From NCBI RefSeq assembly GCF_002934265.1, contig NZ_PTIX01000017.1, forward strand, positions 104,759 through 168,758: a DNA stretch of 64,000 nucleotides, given 5' to 3'. The stretch is from Actinokineospora auranticolor (GTDB lineage: Bacteria > Actinomycetota > Actinomycetes > Mycobacteriales > Pseudonocardiaceae). Under the pieces are notes generated by a model that saw only the letters and a program-made list of their open reading frames with translations, was not told the origin of the DNA and ran no database searches. Shown here piece by piece: positions 18,129-25,862 of this stretch (the first letter of the stretch is position 1; the number at the start of each line of letters is the position of its first letter). The position numbers were made by a program, and so were the translations under genes.

Positions 18129-18725
18129 TCACCCGATCTCCACGGACCAGGGCACCCGGCGGGAGCTGAACTTCTCGGCGCCGAGGAAGTCCAGGAGCGC
18201 GGTGTGGGCGGGGGTGCCCGTACCCCAGGGAAACCGGACGAGGTGCCACCGCAGTGGGAGCACCTGGCCGTCGACGAGTTTGACGGCCAGGTAGCTCAGC
18301 CCGAGGAACCGGGCCAGCGAGGATCGGGGCGGACGGACCCACCGCCAGCCGGAGATCTCCGCGGGCTCGATCCGGTGGTGGCGCCACGTGGTGGTGCAGG
18401 TGAGCCGTCCGTCTTTGATCCGCACCGGACCCACGGCGCGCACGAGGTTCGCGCACCACAGGGCCAAGCCGGTCGCGACGACGGTGGTGCCGAGGAAGAC
18501 GGGATCGGCGCGGTCATGGAGATCTTGGTAGGTGGCGAGAACGAAGAGCGGGCAGAGGAGGGTGAGGAAGGCCCAGAAGAGGGTGAGCCACCACTGCCTG
18601 CCCAACACGACCACGACGGTTCCTCCCGAACGGGTGCCGCTACCCAGGGCCCTGTCGAACAGCTCCCGCGGCCCAGGGATCACGCTGCCCCACCATGTCC
18701 CCCTACCCTGACCATCCTCCTCCAC
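18129..18725 (-). CDS. Membrane protein with PH-like domain
   Basis: 198 aa, GTG start. Two hydrophobic segments lie at residues ~45-65 and ~80-98 (WWLTLFWAFLTLLCPLFVLA is the first). After them comes a hydrophilic beta-rich stretch (VRIKDGRLTCTTTWRHHRI, ISGWRWVRPP) typical of the small PH-like domains of actinobacterial membrane proteins. No catalytic motif. The start is uncertain; a later one would shorten the N-terminus without affecting the domains. Function unknown. Confidence 0.75.
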   Translation of the reverse strand: MEEDGQGRGTWWGSVIPGPRELFDRALGSGTRSGGTVVVVLGRQWWLTLFWAFLTLLCPLFVLATYQDLHDRADPVFLGTTVVATGLALWCANLVRAVGPVRIKDGRLTCTTTWRHHRIEPAEISGWRWVRPPRSSLARFLGLSYLAVKLVDGQVLPLRWHLVRFPWGTGTPAHTALLDFLGAEKFSSRRVPWSVEIG

Positions 18726-18830
18726 CGCCGGGTCTTCGTGGCCGCTTCCGCACGTCGCTGTCCCACGAAATCAGGCCGACTGCCCCACCGCGCTGCTCTT
18801 GCCCGGGCTGTCGCCGATCGGCGGATCTCG

Positions 18831-18860
18831 CGGTGCCGCCGGCGCACCCCGGCGGCACCG
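18831..18860 (-). terminator. Intrinsic-type hairpin downstream of the XRE regulator gene
   Basis: Perfect 12-bp GC-rich stem (CGGTGCCGCCGG paired with its complement) with a 6-base loop, located 39 bp beyond the stop of the minus-strand XRE gene. There is no long U-tract, as is usual in high-GC actinobacteria. Confidence 0.65.
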
Positions 18861-18898
18861 ATCTCAAGCGGCCACAAGCGACAGTCCTTATCGGATGG

Positions 18899-19756
18899 TC
18901 AGTTCGCGCGCGCCTTCCCGCTCGCGCGCAGCCGCTGGGCGGTGTCGGTGATGGTGCGCAGCGATTCCAGCGGGCTCAGGGCCAGGGCGCGGATCGCGTC
19001 GGCGTCGCGCTGGTAGGTGCGGACGTCCTCCGACCGGTGCAGCCAGAGCGTGGTCACCCGGGTCTCGACGAAGGCGACCGTGTCCCTCGCCGACGACTCC
19101 AGCAGGGAGAAGGCGCCGTCGAGGGCTGGGTGCCAGCCGAGGCCGAAGGGGACGACGAGCACCTCGACGTTGGGCAGCTTGGCCATCTCGACCAGGTGGC
19201 GCAGCTGCTCGAACCCGGCTTCCGGGCCGCCGACGTTCTGGTGCAGCGCGGACAACCCGATCAGCGCGGTGAGCCGGGCGGGTTGCTGCCGGGTGACCGC
19301 CGTGGCACGGCCGAGCGTGTCGGCCGTGCGGCGGGGGACGTCCGGCAGCGGGACGCCGGAGGCCGTCGCGATCGCGGTCGCCACCTCCTCCGTCTGCAGG
19401 AGTTCCGGTATCTGCAAGGGACTGATCTGCACTATCCCGGATGCACCTTGCTCATACGCCAGGTACGCCGCGCGCTGTTCGCCGCGCTCCACCGGGTCCG
19501 TCGTGATCCACTGCGGCAGGTCGATCCCCTGCGTCAGGGCCATGATCCGGTCGAAGCGCTCACCCCGGACCCGCAGCGCGGCGAGGATGCGGGCGACCTG
19601 CTCCGGCCGGGGGACGCGGTCACCGGTCTCCCAGCGGGACAGCGTCGGCGCGTCCCGGTCGATCCTGAAGGCGAAGTCCCGCAACGAGACCCGCCGCTGC
19701 TCCCGCGCTTGACGGAGCGCCCGACCGAGCGCGACCGCTTTCGGCGTTTTCGACAT
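18899..19756 (-). CDS. XRE-family regulator with DUF5753 domain
   Basis: 285 aa. An N-terminal Cro/CI-type helix-turn-helix (residues ~8-65; LRDFAFRIDRDAPTLSRWET) is followed by the ~190-residue DUF5753 domain typical of the many XRE regulators of actinobacteria (ARYQ-like region at LAYEQGASGIVQISPLQIPELLQT). Such genes normally pair with a small adjacent gene, often DUF397. Here the divergent neighbour at 19908 is small but not a clear DUF397 protein. Three palindromes lie in the shared promoter region, so self-regulation is likely. Confidence 0.92.
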   Translation of the reverse strand: MSKTPKAVALGRALRQAREQRRVSLRDFAFRIDRDAPTLSRWETGDRVPRPEQVARILAALRVRGERFDRIMALTQGIDLPQWITTDPVERGEQRAAYLAYEQGASGIVQISPLQIPELLQTEEVATAIATASGVPLPDVPRRTADTLGRATAVTRQQPARLTALIGLSALHQNVGGPEAGFEQLRHLVEMAKLPNVEVLVVPFGLGWHPALDGAFSLLESSARDTVAFVETRVTTLWLHRSEDVRTYQRDADAIRALALSPLESLRTITDTAQRLRASGKARAN

Positions 19757-19770
19757 GTGTTCTCCCCGTC

Positions 19771-19882
19771 TGGTGACAACCCGTCACCACCCACACCGTT
19801 GGAATAACCAGTTGCAGGGCCTGCAATCGCGTGGCCGGACCCGGCTCGAGGTCACAAACTCTGGGCAATCGGTTTCCGATTG
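19771..19882. promoter_or_regulatory. Divergent promoter region with three perfect inverted repeats
   Basis: Between the divergent starts at 19756 and 19908 are three palindromes with 7-bp arms: TGGTGAC/GTCACCA (19771-19789, 5-base spacer), TTGCAGG/CCTGCAA (19812-19826, 1-base spacer) and CAATCGG/CCGATTG (19866-19882, 3-base spacer). The sequences differ from one another, so they are unlikely to be copies of one site. One or more should be the operator of the XRE protein. Confidence 0.5.
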
Positions 19883-19907
19883 TAGATCACACGAGAGCGG
19901 AGTTCAC

Positions 19908-20258
19908 ATGGCAGCCACGCGCGATCCCATCACGGCGGCGGAGGCGGTGCGCCGGTTCCCGGAACTGGCGATTCTCCTCGACCTGCGCGACCACGACTGG
20001 CGCTTCCACCTCCTGCAGGAGAACGACGACCTGGTGGCCGTCGCCGCGACCAACAGCACCGACAGCCACACCGACGCGGTGTTCGTCTTCGACCGCCACC
20101 ACGTCCTGGCCAACCGGCTGGTGGGCGACGGGGTGGTGTGGATGAAGGACGGCACGGACCTGACCGAGGTCGTCACCGACCTGCTCGCGCTGCCCGCCCC
20201 GGGCGAGCCGGGGGCCCCGAACCTGGTGATCCGCTCGAGCACCCTGTGGATCCCGTGA
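19908..20258 (+). CDS. Small protein divergent from the XRE regulator
   Basis: 116 aa from the ATG at 19908, preceded by GAGAGCGGAG. A cytoplasmic, mixed alpha/beta sequence with no signal peptide: FPELAILLDLRDHDWRFH, then DAVFVFDRHHVLANRL, then DLTEVVTDLLAL and a short C-terminal strand. I recognise no family. Its position suggests it is the partner of the XRE/DUF5753 regulator, by analogy with XRE-DUF397 pairs. Confidence 0.8.
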   Translation: MAATRDPITAAEAVRRFPELAILLDLRDHDWRFHLLQENDDLVAVAATNSTDSHTDAVFVFDRHHVLANRLVGDGVVWMKDGTDLTEVVTDLLALPAPGEPGAPNLVIRSSTLWIP

Positions 20259-20502
20259 GCACCGGCGGAATCTGGCAGGTGGTCCTAGGACTCGTCATCC
20301 CATCGGTGGCCGTTCAGGTCAGCTTGCTGTGGTGGAGCCCTACTCGCAACCGCCGAAATCACTGATGTTGTGTTTAATTGTAGGCCACGAATATGTGACG
20401 ATTACCTGCGCTTTCCTCGACCGCGTGAACCACGTCATGGCACACACTGGCAATTTGCCACGAACATCGGACCACCGGAATGGTCCTAGGACCACGCGGA
20501 AA

Positions 20503-20530
20503 GGCCCCGGGCGGTTTCGCGCCCGGGGCC
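20503..20530 (-). terminator. Terminator hairpin after the DoxX-like gene
   Basis: Perfect 11-bp stem (GGCCCCGGGCG and its complement) with a 6-base loop, 10 bp beyond the stop of the minus-strand DoxX-like gene. A short T-run follows on that strand (TTTC). Confidence 0.75.
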
Positions 20531-20539
20531 CGTGGCCCG

Positions 20540-21073
20540 CTACCCCCGGCGCAGCGCGAAGCGGCCGGGGCCGAGCACGGCGATCAGCAGGAACACCCAC
20601 GAGAGCAACGCCGCCTGCTCGCCCATGTTCTGCAGCGGCAGCAACCCCATCGGGGCGTGGACGGCGTAGGCCATCACACCGGAGCTGACGAACGCGGCGG
20701 TGCGGGTGCACAACCCCAGGACGACGAGTCCCCCACCAGCGACCTCCAGCGCGCTGCCCCAGAAGTCGGGCCACGTCCACAGGTCCACCGCGCCGCCGAC
20801 CCCGTCGATCCCCCCGAAGAGCCCGAAGCCCTGCAGGCCGCGGGACAGGTAGAGGAAGCCGACCACGACCCGCACCGCCGCGAGCACAACCGGCGCGAGG
20901 CGGTTGTCCACATGCGCCTGACTTGTCCACAGGCTCAGCTTGCGCGGTTCCCCACCACCACCCGGCCAATAGACTGGTTTCGGGGTGCCCCCCTGGGAGG
21001 GTGGGGTCTGTCGTCCGGGCCGGGCGGTGTCGATCTTGGCGTGGGTGTCGTCGGACGAGGGTCGCGTGTTCAT
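20540..21073 (-). CDS. DoxX-like membrane protein
   Basis: 177 aa from the ATG at 21073, which has AGGAG at good spacing; a longer frame upstream runs through the 18-bp repeat tract and is not credible. A ~65-residue hydrophilic Pro/Gly-rich N-terminus is followed by four hydrophobic segments (about residues 68-85, 105-125, 128-145, 152-170) and the DoxX-like RVVVGFLYLSRGLQGFGLFG. DoxX proteins are small four-helix membrane proteins linked to thiol or oxidative stress in some species; the function here is not shown by context. Confidence 0.85.
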   Translation of the reverse strand: MNTRPSSDDTHAKIDTARPGRQTPPSQGGTPKPVYWPGGGGEPRKLSLWTSQAHVDNRLAPVVLAAVRVVVGFLYLSRGLQGFGLFGGIDGVGGAVDLWTWPDFWGSALEVAGGGLVVLGLCTRTAAFVSSGVMAYAVHAPMGLLPLQNMGEQAALLSWVFLLIAVLGPGRFALRRG

Positions 21074-21174
21074 CGGAGACTCCTGGGATCGGCGAGGGCT
21101 CGAGTGGTGGTCGGGTGGGACGCCACTGCGGACGCGTTGGGACGCTTGGGGTTGGAGGGCGCTGAGGAATCGAC

Positions 21175-21350
21175 GAAGCCGGGCGAGCAAGGGAAGCCGG
21201 GCGAGCAAGGGAAGCCGGGCGAGCAAGGGAAGCCGGGCGAGCAAGGGAAGCCGGGCGAGCAAGGGAAGCCGGGCGAGCAAGGGAAGCCGGGCGAGCAAGG
21301 GAAGCCGGGCGAGCAAGGGAAGCCGGGCGAGCAAGGGAAGCCGGGCGAGG
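21175..21350 (+). repeat. 18-bp tandem repeat (minisatellite), about 9.8 copies
   Basis: The unit GAAGCCGGGCGAGCAAGG repeats nine times without a mismatch from 21175 to 21336, then a partial tenth copy ends at 21350. Because 18 is a multiple of three, every frame stays open; one plus-strand frame would read as the collagen-like GEQGKP repeat. No start, signal peptide or flanking coding sequence supports a real protein. Confidence 0.95.
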
Positions 21351-21415
21351 GTGGGGTGGGTTGGCTGGCCGGTGCGGGGGCAGGTGCTTCGAATCGAGGG
21401 CTTGAGCGGTGGGGT

Positions 21416-22290
21416 GAGCGGTGCGGCCTCGGGGCGAGTGGGGGCAGGCGCGGATGTTGCGAGCAAGCCAAGGCGGATCCGAGGTGGACCAGGAGAACGC
21501 ACGGGCCCACGACACGTTGCGGAAGAGCGAGCTGCCTGGGGCTGTGGTTGTCGCGGTCGGCGAGCTAGGGGCGCGGGAAGGCGGGTGCTGGGGACGCCGG
21601 GCGAGCGGGATGTGGTCGGGGTCGTGCGGGGTGGAGCGCCTGGCAGTTAGGTGTGGGGGCGGCGTTTCGAGTCGAGGTGGCTCGAGCATTGGGGGCGAGC
21701 GCTGTGGCGCGGATCTGGGGCGGGCAGGGGCGCGGATGTCGCGAGCGGGCCGGCCAACGCGGATCCGGGGTGGATCAGGAGAACGCGCGGACCCACGACG
21801 CGTCGAGGAAGAGCGTGGTTGTTGTGGTCGGCGAGCTAGGGCGTGGCCGGGCGAGCGGGATGCGGTTGGGGGTTCGTGTGGGGTGGAGCGCCTGGCAGGC
21901 AGGTGTGGGCGCCGGCGCTTCGAGGTGAGGCGCTGGGGTGAGTGCTGCGGCGCGGATCTGGGGCGGACAGGGGCGCGGATGTCGCGAGCGGGCCGGCCAA
22001 CGCGGACTCGAGGTGGATCGGGAGAACGAGCGGGCCCTCGACGCGTTGGGGAAAGGCTGGCTGGGAGGGGCCGTGGTTGTTGCGGGCGGGCGCCGGGCGA
22101 GCGGGATGCCGGGGGGTGGTGGGCACTTGGCTGGCAGGCGTGAGGGCAGACGCGTCGAGCAGAGGGGCTCGAGAACTGGGGGTGAGCGGTGCGGCCTCGG
22201 GGCGAGCGGGGGCACCTGGCCGGAGGAGAACGCGCAGGCCCACGACGCGCCGGAGAAGGGTTGGCTGCCTGGGGTGCGGGGGCAAGGCGC
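21416..22290 (+). repeat. Degenerate ~240-280 bp direct repeats, about four copies
   Basis: A recurring block contains a GGCGCGGATGTCGCGAGC-type element (near 21445, 21725 and 21968) and a GGAGAACGC...CCACGACGCG element (near 21490, 21777, 22020 and 22226). Copies two and three share about 40 identical bases and are 243 bp apart; the others are more diverged. The copies fall into different frames, which argues against coding repeats. Confidence 0.75.
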
Positions 22291-22404
22291 GGGCGCTGGG
22301 GAGTGAGGGGCGGGACCGTGGAGCGAGGCCGCGGGCAACGGGCCAGGCACCAGGGAGGGGAGGCGTCCCCGCCCGCGACCCCCAGATCGCGGGCGAGGTG
22401 GGGA

Positions 22405-23103
22405 TCAGGCGTAGACGGCGTCGAGCCAGGTTTGCCAGGCGGCGGTGGTCTTCTCCGGGTCGGCGGGCTCGGTGAACAGGTGGTGCGCCAGCGACACCGG
22501 GGCGCCCCAGGGCTCGCGGCAGTAGAAGCGGTACAGGGTGTCGCCGTCGCGCAGGCCGATGAACTGGCCCTCCAGGTAGTCGACCTCCGCGTCCACCCCC
22601 AGCCCCTCGATCCGCACCCGGTCCCCCACCGCCGTCACGCCCAGGGCTCGGCGGAGGACGTCGACCGCGCCCGGGGCGTGGGAGGCGGCCGGGCCGTCGG
22701 CGGCGACGTAGGTGGCGCCGCGGCCGGGGAAGTGCTTGACGTACTGGCCGAGCGAGTGCAGGTAGAAGTCGGTGTGCTTGCCCGCGCCGTCGTACTGGGT
22801 GTCCCAGTCGTCGGTGAAGATGCCGCTGTGCACGTACCGGAGCACGGCCGTGCCGCCGTCGCGGGCCTCGATGACGTGCTCCAGCGCGTTGAACCAGCCG
22901 TCCGGGCCCTCGGTGCGGACGGCGACCTCGTGCGGCGGGTCCCACTTGGTCACCCGGCTGCCCTGCGCGTCGACGGTGCCGTCGGCGGGCGGGTACGGCA
23001 TCGGGAACAGCCAGGACCCCTGGTTCTCGGTGACCGCGGCGAAGATCTGCGCCGGGGTGGCCTCGAGGACGACCTCGCGGCGGATCTCGAACTGCTTCGA
23101 CAT
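22405..23103 (-). CDS. SRPBCC/AHSA1-domain protein
   Basis: 232 aa. The N-terminal ~145 residues follow the START-like helix-grip layout of AHSA1 proteins (FEIRREVVLEATPAQIFAAV, later WDPPHEVAVRTEG and TAVLRYVHSG). The remaining ~85 residues appear to be a second, shorter domain of the same kind (RIEGLGVDAEVDYLEGQFIG, LYRFYCREPWG). These proteins bind hydrophobic ligands. It starts 14 bp after the ArsR-type gene, and ArsR-SRPBCC pairs are common, so the regulator probably controls it. Confidence 0.9.
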   Translation of the reverse strand: MSKQFEIRREVVLEATPAQIFAAVTENQGSWLFPMPYPPADGTVDAQGSRVTKWDPPHEVAVRTEGPDGWFNALEHVIEARDGGTAVLRYVHSGIFTDDWDTQYDGAGKHTDFYLHSLGQYVKHFPGRGATYVAADGPAASHAPGAVDVLRRALGVTAVGDRVRIEGLGVDAEVDYLEGQFIGLRDGDTLYRFYCREPWGAPVSLAHHLFTEPADPEKTTAAWQTWLDAVYA

Positions 23104-23117
23104 GGCACAAGCTCCTT

Positions 23118-23699
23118 CTAGTTCTTCAGGCTGGGGTGCAGGGCGACGACCAGGCGGTGCTTGCGCCCGCCGGGGGCGTCCTCCGCGTGGTGGCGGCGGA
23201 CCAGGTCGGCCACCGCCTCTTGCAGTTCACCGGCGAACGCGGCGCGGTCGGCGGCGGTGGCGAAGGTGAGTTCCGAGTCGATCGCGTAGGTGGCGAGCCG
23301 CTGGTTGGCGGCGGTGGCACCGGCGATGAGCCGACCCAGCTCGCGCACCAACCGGGCCGCGAGGGCCAGCAGCCAGCGCGCGGAGAGCTGGTCGGGGGCC
23401 CGGGCCGGGTCGGGTTCGACCGCGGACAGCGCCGCGGGCGAGATCACGTACGAGGCCGCCGTGGCGCGCAGCACCCGTTCGGTGCAGTTGCCCCGGCGCC
23501 GCTCCTCGACCAGCTCCACCAGGCCGTGCTTCTCCAGCGCCCGCAGGTGGTAGTTCACCTTCTGCCGCGGCAGCCCGACGGCCGCGGCCAGCGAACTGGC
23601 CGAGCCGGGCTCCGCGAGCGCGGCCAGCAGGCGGGCGCGCACCGGGTCCAGCGTGACCTCGGCAGCCGCCGGGTCCTCGATCACCGCTACGTCGAACAT
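23118..23699 (-). CDS. ArsR-family winged-helix regulator
   Basis: 193 aa. An N-terminal winged helix-turn-helix (residues ~15-95: DPVRARLLAALAEPGSASSL, RQKVNYHLRALEKHGLVEL) is followed by an ~100-residue helical C-terminal part. No metal-binding Cys cluster is present, so it is not an arsenite-type sensor. It is the first gene of a two-gene operon with the SRPBCC protein and divergent from the methylase gene at 23811. Confidence 0.9.
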   Translation of the reverse strand: MFDVAVIEDPAAAEVTLDPVRARLLAALAEPGSASSLAAAVGLPRQKVNYHLRALEKHGLVELVEERRRGNCTERVLRATAASYVISPAALSAVEPDPARAPDQLSARWLLALAARLVRELGRLIAGATAANQRLATYAIDSELTFATAADRAAFAGELQEAVADLVRRHHAEDAPGGRKHRLVVALHPSLKN

Positions 23700-23810
23700 G
23701 GGCCTAGCCTGTCACCGACAACTTTTCTTGTCAAGGATGAAGTGGGTTGTCGGTGACCCGGGCGCCGTATCATGGCCCTGACCACCGCGAACACACCGAA
23801 TCGGGAGCCC

Positions 23811-24842
23811 ATGACCACCCACGTCCTGCTCGTGCGACCCGCGCTCAACCGCGTCTACGCCGAGTCGTCGGTGGACCTCATGGCGGCGGAGCTGGCGGTG
23901 TTCAGCGACCGCCTGCTCGGCGGCCGGGTGCGCGACATCGCCCCGGTCCGGCTCAGCGGCGTCCCGTACCTGGGCTTCACCTGCCCCGACCTGGGCCCGG
24001 ACGACGCGGCGCGGCTGGCGAACCTGTCGTCGGCGTACGCGCTGTTCGAGCGGCGCGGCGACCTGCTGGCCCCGGTGGAGCTGACCCCGCTGGACAAGTT
24101 CGACGACGACCTGGTGACCATCCAGAAGTACCCGGGTAAGACCAACGAGCACTTCACCAAGCTGCTGCTCAACCTGGCGGTCGTCTCCTCCGCGTCCGCC
24201 CAGGACATGCTGACCAGGCGGCTGCGGGTGCTGGACCCGATGTGCGGGCGCGGCACCACGCTCAACCAGGCCCTGACCTACGGCTACGACACCGCGGGCA
24301 TCGACGTCGACGGCAAGGACTTCGACGCGTACGCGCAGTTCATCCAGACCTGGCTCAAGCGCAAGCGCGTCAAGCACCAGGCCGACACCACCCGCGTGCG
24401 CCGTGACGGCAAGGTCATCGCCCGCCGGTTCCAGGCCTCGATCGGGGTCACCAAGGAGTCGTACAAGGCGGGCGACGCCCTCGACCTGGACTACGTCAAC
24501 GCCGACACGACCGAGGCCAACCGGTTCCACCGCGCGGGCACCTTCGACGTCATCGCGACCGACGCCCCCTACGGCGTCCAGCACGGCAGCCGCGCCACGG
24601 GAGCCCTGCACCGGGGCCCGCTCGAGCTGATCCGCGCCGCGATCGGCGGCTGGGTGGGCCTGCTGCGGCCGGGCGGGGCCCTCGCGATCTCGTGGAACAC
24701 CAACGTGGTTCCCCGAGCGTCCCTTGTGGACGCACTGGCCGCCGCCAACCTCGAACCCCTCGACGAGGGCCCGTACCTGGGCTTCAGCCACCGCGTCGAC
24801 CAGGCCATCGTGCGCGACATCGTGGTGGCGAGGAAGCCTTGA
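23811..24842 (+). CDS. SAM-dependent RNA-methylase-like protein (UPF0020/Trm11-type domain)
   Basis: 343 aa from the ATG at 23811, chosen for the GGGAG just upstream; an earlier ATG at 23772 would add 13 residues. The SAM site reads VLDPMCGRGTTLNQALTYG and the catalytic motif appears as ATDAPYGVQ, the (D/N)PPY variant of UPF0020/Trm11-type enzymes. The N-terminal ~120 residues lack a clear THUMP domain. The likely target is a guanine in tRNA or rRNA, but this is not shown. The stop overlaps the TTG start of the next gene. Confidence 0.85.
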   Translation: MTTHVLLVRPALNRVYAESSVDLMAAELAVFSDRLLGGRVRDIAPVRLSGVPYLGFTCPDLGPDDAARLANLSSAYALFERRGDLLAPVELTPLDKFDDDLVTIQKYPGKTNEHFTKLLLNLAVVSSASAQDMLTRRLRVLDPMCGRGTTLNQALTYGYDTAGIDVDGKDFDAYAQFIQTWLKRKRVKHQADTTRVRRDGKVIARRFQASIGVTKESYKAGDALDLDYVNADTTEANRFHRAGTFDVIATDAPYGVQHGSRATGALHRGPLELIRAAIGGWVGLLRPGGALAISWNTNVVPRASLVDALAAANLEPLDEGPYLGFSHRVDQAIVRDIVVARKP

Positions 24843-25444
24843 CCGCCGATCTCCGGCGGTGGCTGGAGAACCTGGTCAGCCGCGCGGTGACACCGGGAGA
24901 GGCCACTGCCTGGGCCAGGTCCCGGGTGCTGGGGCACAACGAGTTCAGCGACCTCCACTGGGACCTGCTGGTCGCGCTGGGCGCGGCGGGACAGGCGAAC
25001 CACACCCACGAGTCCGCCGAAGAGTTGCTGGTCCGGTTCCTGACCGAGCCGCCCGGCCCGCCGCGCCCGCGCACCGTCGTCGACATCGACCACATCCTCA
25101 CCCCGGTGAGATCCCTTGTGTGGAGCGAGAAAGAGGCGGAAGCCTACGCGCGCCGGATCACCCACATGTTCGAATGGGCGCCCGGCATGGACGACAACTG
25201 GATCGACCTCGCCTGCGGGCCCGCGTTCGACGCGGCCATCTACGTGAAGCGACCGATCGTCATCGCGCGGGTCGACTTCCGGGTGCACGGTCACCCGGGG
25301 CTCGCGCTCATCCCGGTGGAATCGGCGCTCGAACCGCGTTTCACCGCGAGCCCGGGCCTGCTTGAGGAAACATTCCAGCGGCAGCTCCCCGGATTCCCGG
25401 ACCACGCCTTCACCGCGAACGACCTGATGTTCCTGGGCCACTGA
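24839..25444 (+). CDS. Hypothetical protein (TTG start)
   Basis: 201 aa starting at TTG 24839, which overlaps the methylase stop (TTGA) and has AGGAAG just upstream; no ATG or GTG start fits before the conserved-looking DLRRWLENLVSRAV. The sequence is soluble, acidic and mixed alpha/beta with no signal peptide (DLHWDLLVALGAAGQANH, VVDIDHILTPVRSL, MDDNWIDLACGPAFDAAIYV). I recognise no family. Its 3' end overlaps the convergent gene at 25410 by 35 bp. Confidence 0.75.
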   Translation: MTADLRRWLENLVSRAVTPGEATAWARSRVLGHNEFSDLHWDLLVALGAAGQANHTHESAEELLVRFLTEPPGPPRPRTVVDIDHILTPVRSLVWSEKEAEAYARRITHMFEWAPGMDDNWIDLACGPAFDAAIYVKRPIVIARVDFRVHGHPGLALIPVESALEPRFTASPGLLEETFQRQLPGFPDHAFTANDLMFLGH

Positions 25445-25862
25445 GGTTCCGACACCAGGTCACACTCCGGTCGAGGATAGTCCACTCAGTACCGTCCGCG
25501 CCCGCGCCGCGCAATCCTTCGACGCCTGCCAGCCCATCCCAGGCCATACCGGCGAAAGCCACTGTCCTACCCGGACGCCACTCCGGCATCGCCGCCAGGC
25601 GCCCGCCGATGCCGGTCCAGGAGCGGGCCTGGTCGGCGATCACCCACGCGTCCGGGGCGCCGCCCGCGAAGCGGCAGGCGGACCGCAGCCAGGACGCCGC
25701 GGTCGCGGGCCAGCTCACCACCGCGCCGATCTCGCCGTCCCAGGCGTCGAGGAACGCCCGGGCCGACGCGACCGAGGCCGGGTCCCGACCGTGGCCGAGG
25801 TTGACCAGCGTGCCCAACCGCTTGACCAGGGCCAGGACCGTGGCCAGTTCGGCGGACGTCAC
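25410..25862 (-). CDS. Conserved hypothetical protein next to ogt
   Basis: 150 aa from the GTG at 25862, overlapping the ogt stop (GTGA). Soluble, with several Trp residues and a pattern suggesting an alpha/beta fold (TLVNLGHGRDPASVASARAF, GAVVSWPATAASWLRSACRF, EWRPGRTVAFAGMAWDGLAG). No catalytic motif is recognised. Coupling to the methyltransferase gene suggests a role in, or co-regulation with, alkylation repair. Its end overlaps the convergent gene by 35 bp. Confidence 0.75.
   Translation of the reverse strand: MTSAELATVLALVKRLGTLVNLGHGRDPASVASARAFLDAWDGEIGAVVSWPATAASWLRSACRFAGGAPDAWVIADQARSWTGIGGRLAAMPEWRPGRTVAFAGMAWDGLAGVEGLRGAGADGTEWTILDRSVTWCRNLSGPGTSGRSR

Larger units (their letters stand above)
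21074..22404. other. Gene-free repetitive interval (1.33 kb)
   Basis: Between the DoxX-like gene and the SRPBCC gene no reading frame has a convincing start, ribosome-binding site or domain, although GC-rich repeats keep several frames open on both strands. The tract is strongly G-rich on the plus strand and is made of an 18-bp minisatellite followed by about four degenerate copies of a ~240-280 bp unit (listed separately). Confidence 0.7.

Noticed and set aside
21175..21350. CRISPR array
   Set aside because: The repeats are directly adjacent with no spacers, and no cas genes are near.
20480..21650. Collagen-like GEQGKP-repeat protein and its alternative-frame versions
   Set aside because: All frames on both strands stay open because the unit is 18 bp. 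None has a ribosome-binding site, signal peptide or non-repetitive domain, and the better-supported DoxX-like gene overlaps on the other strand.
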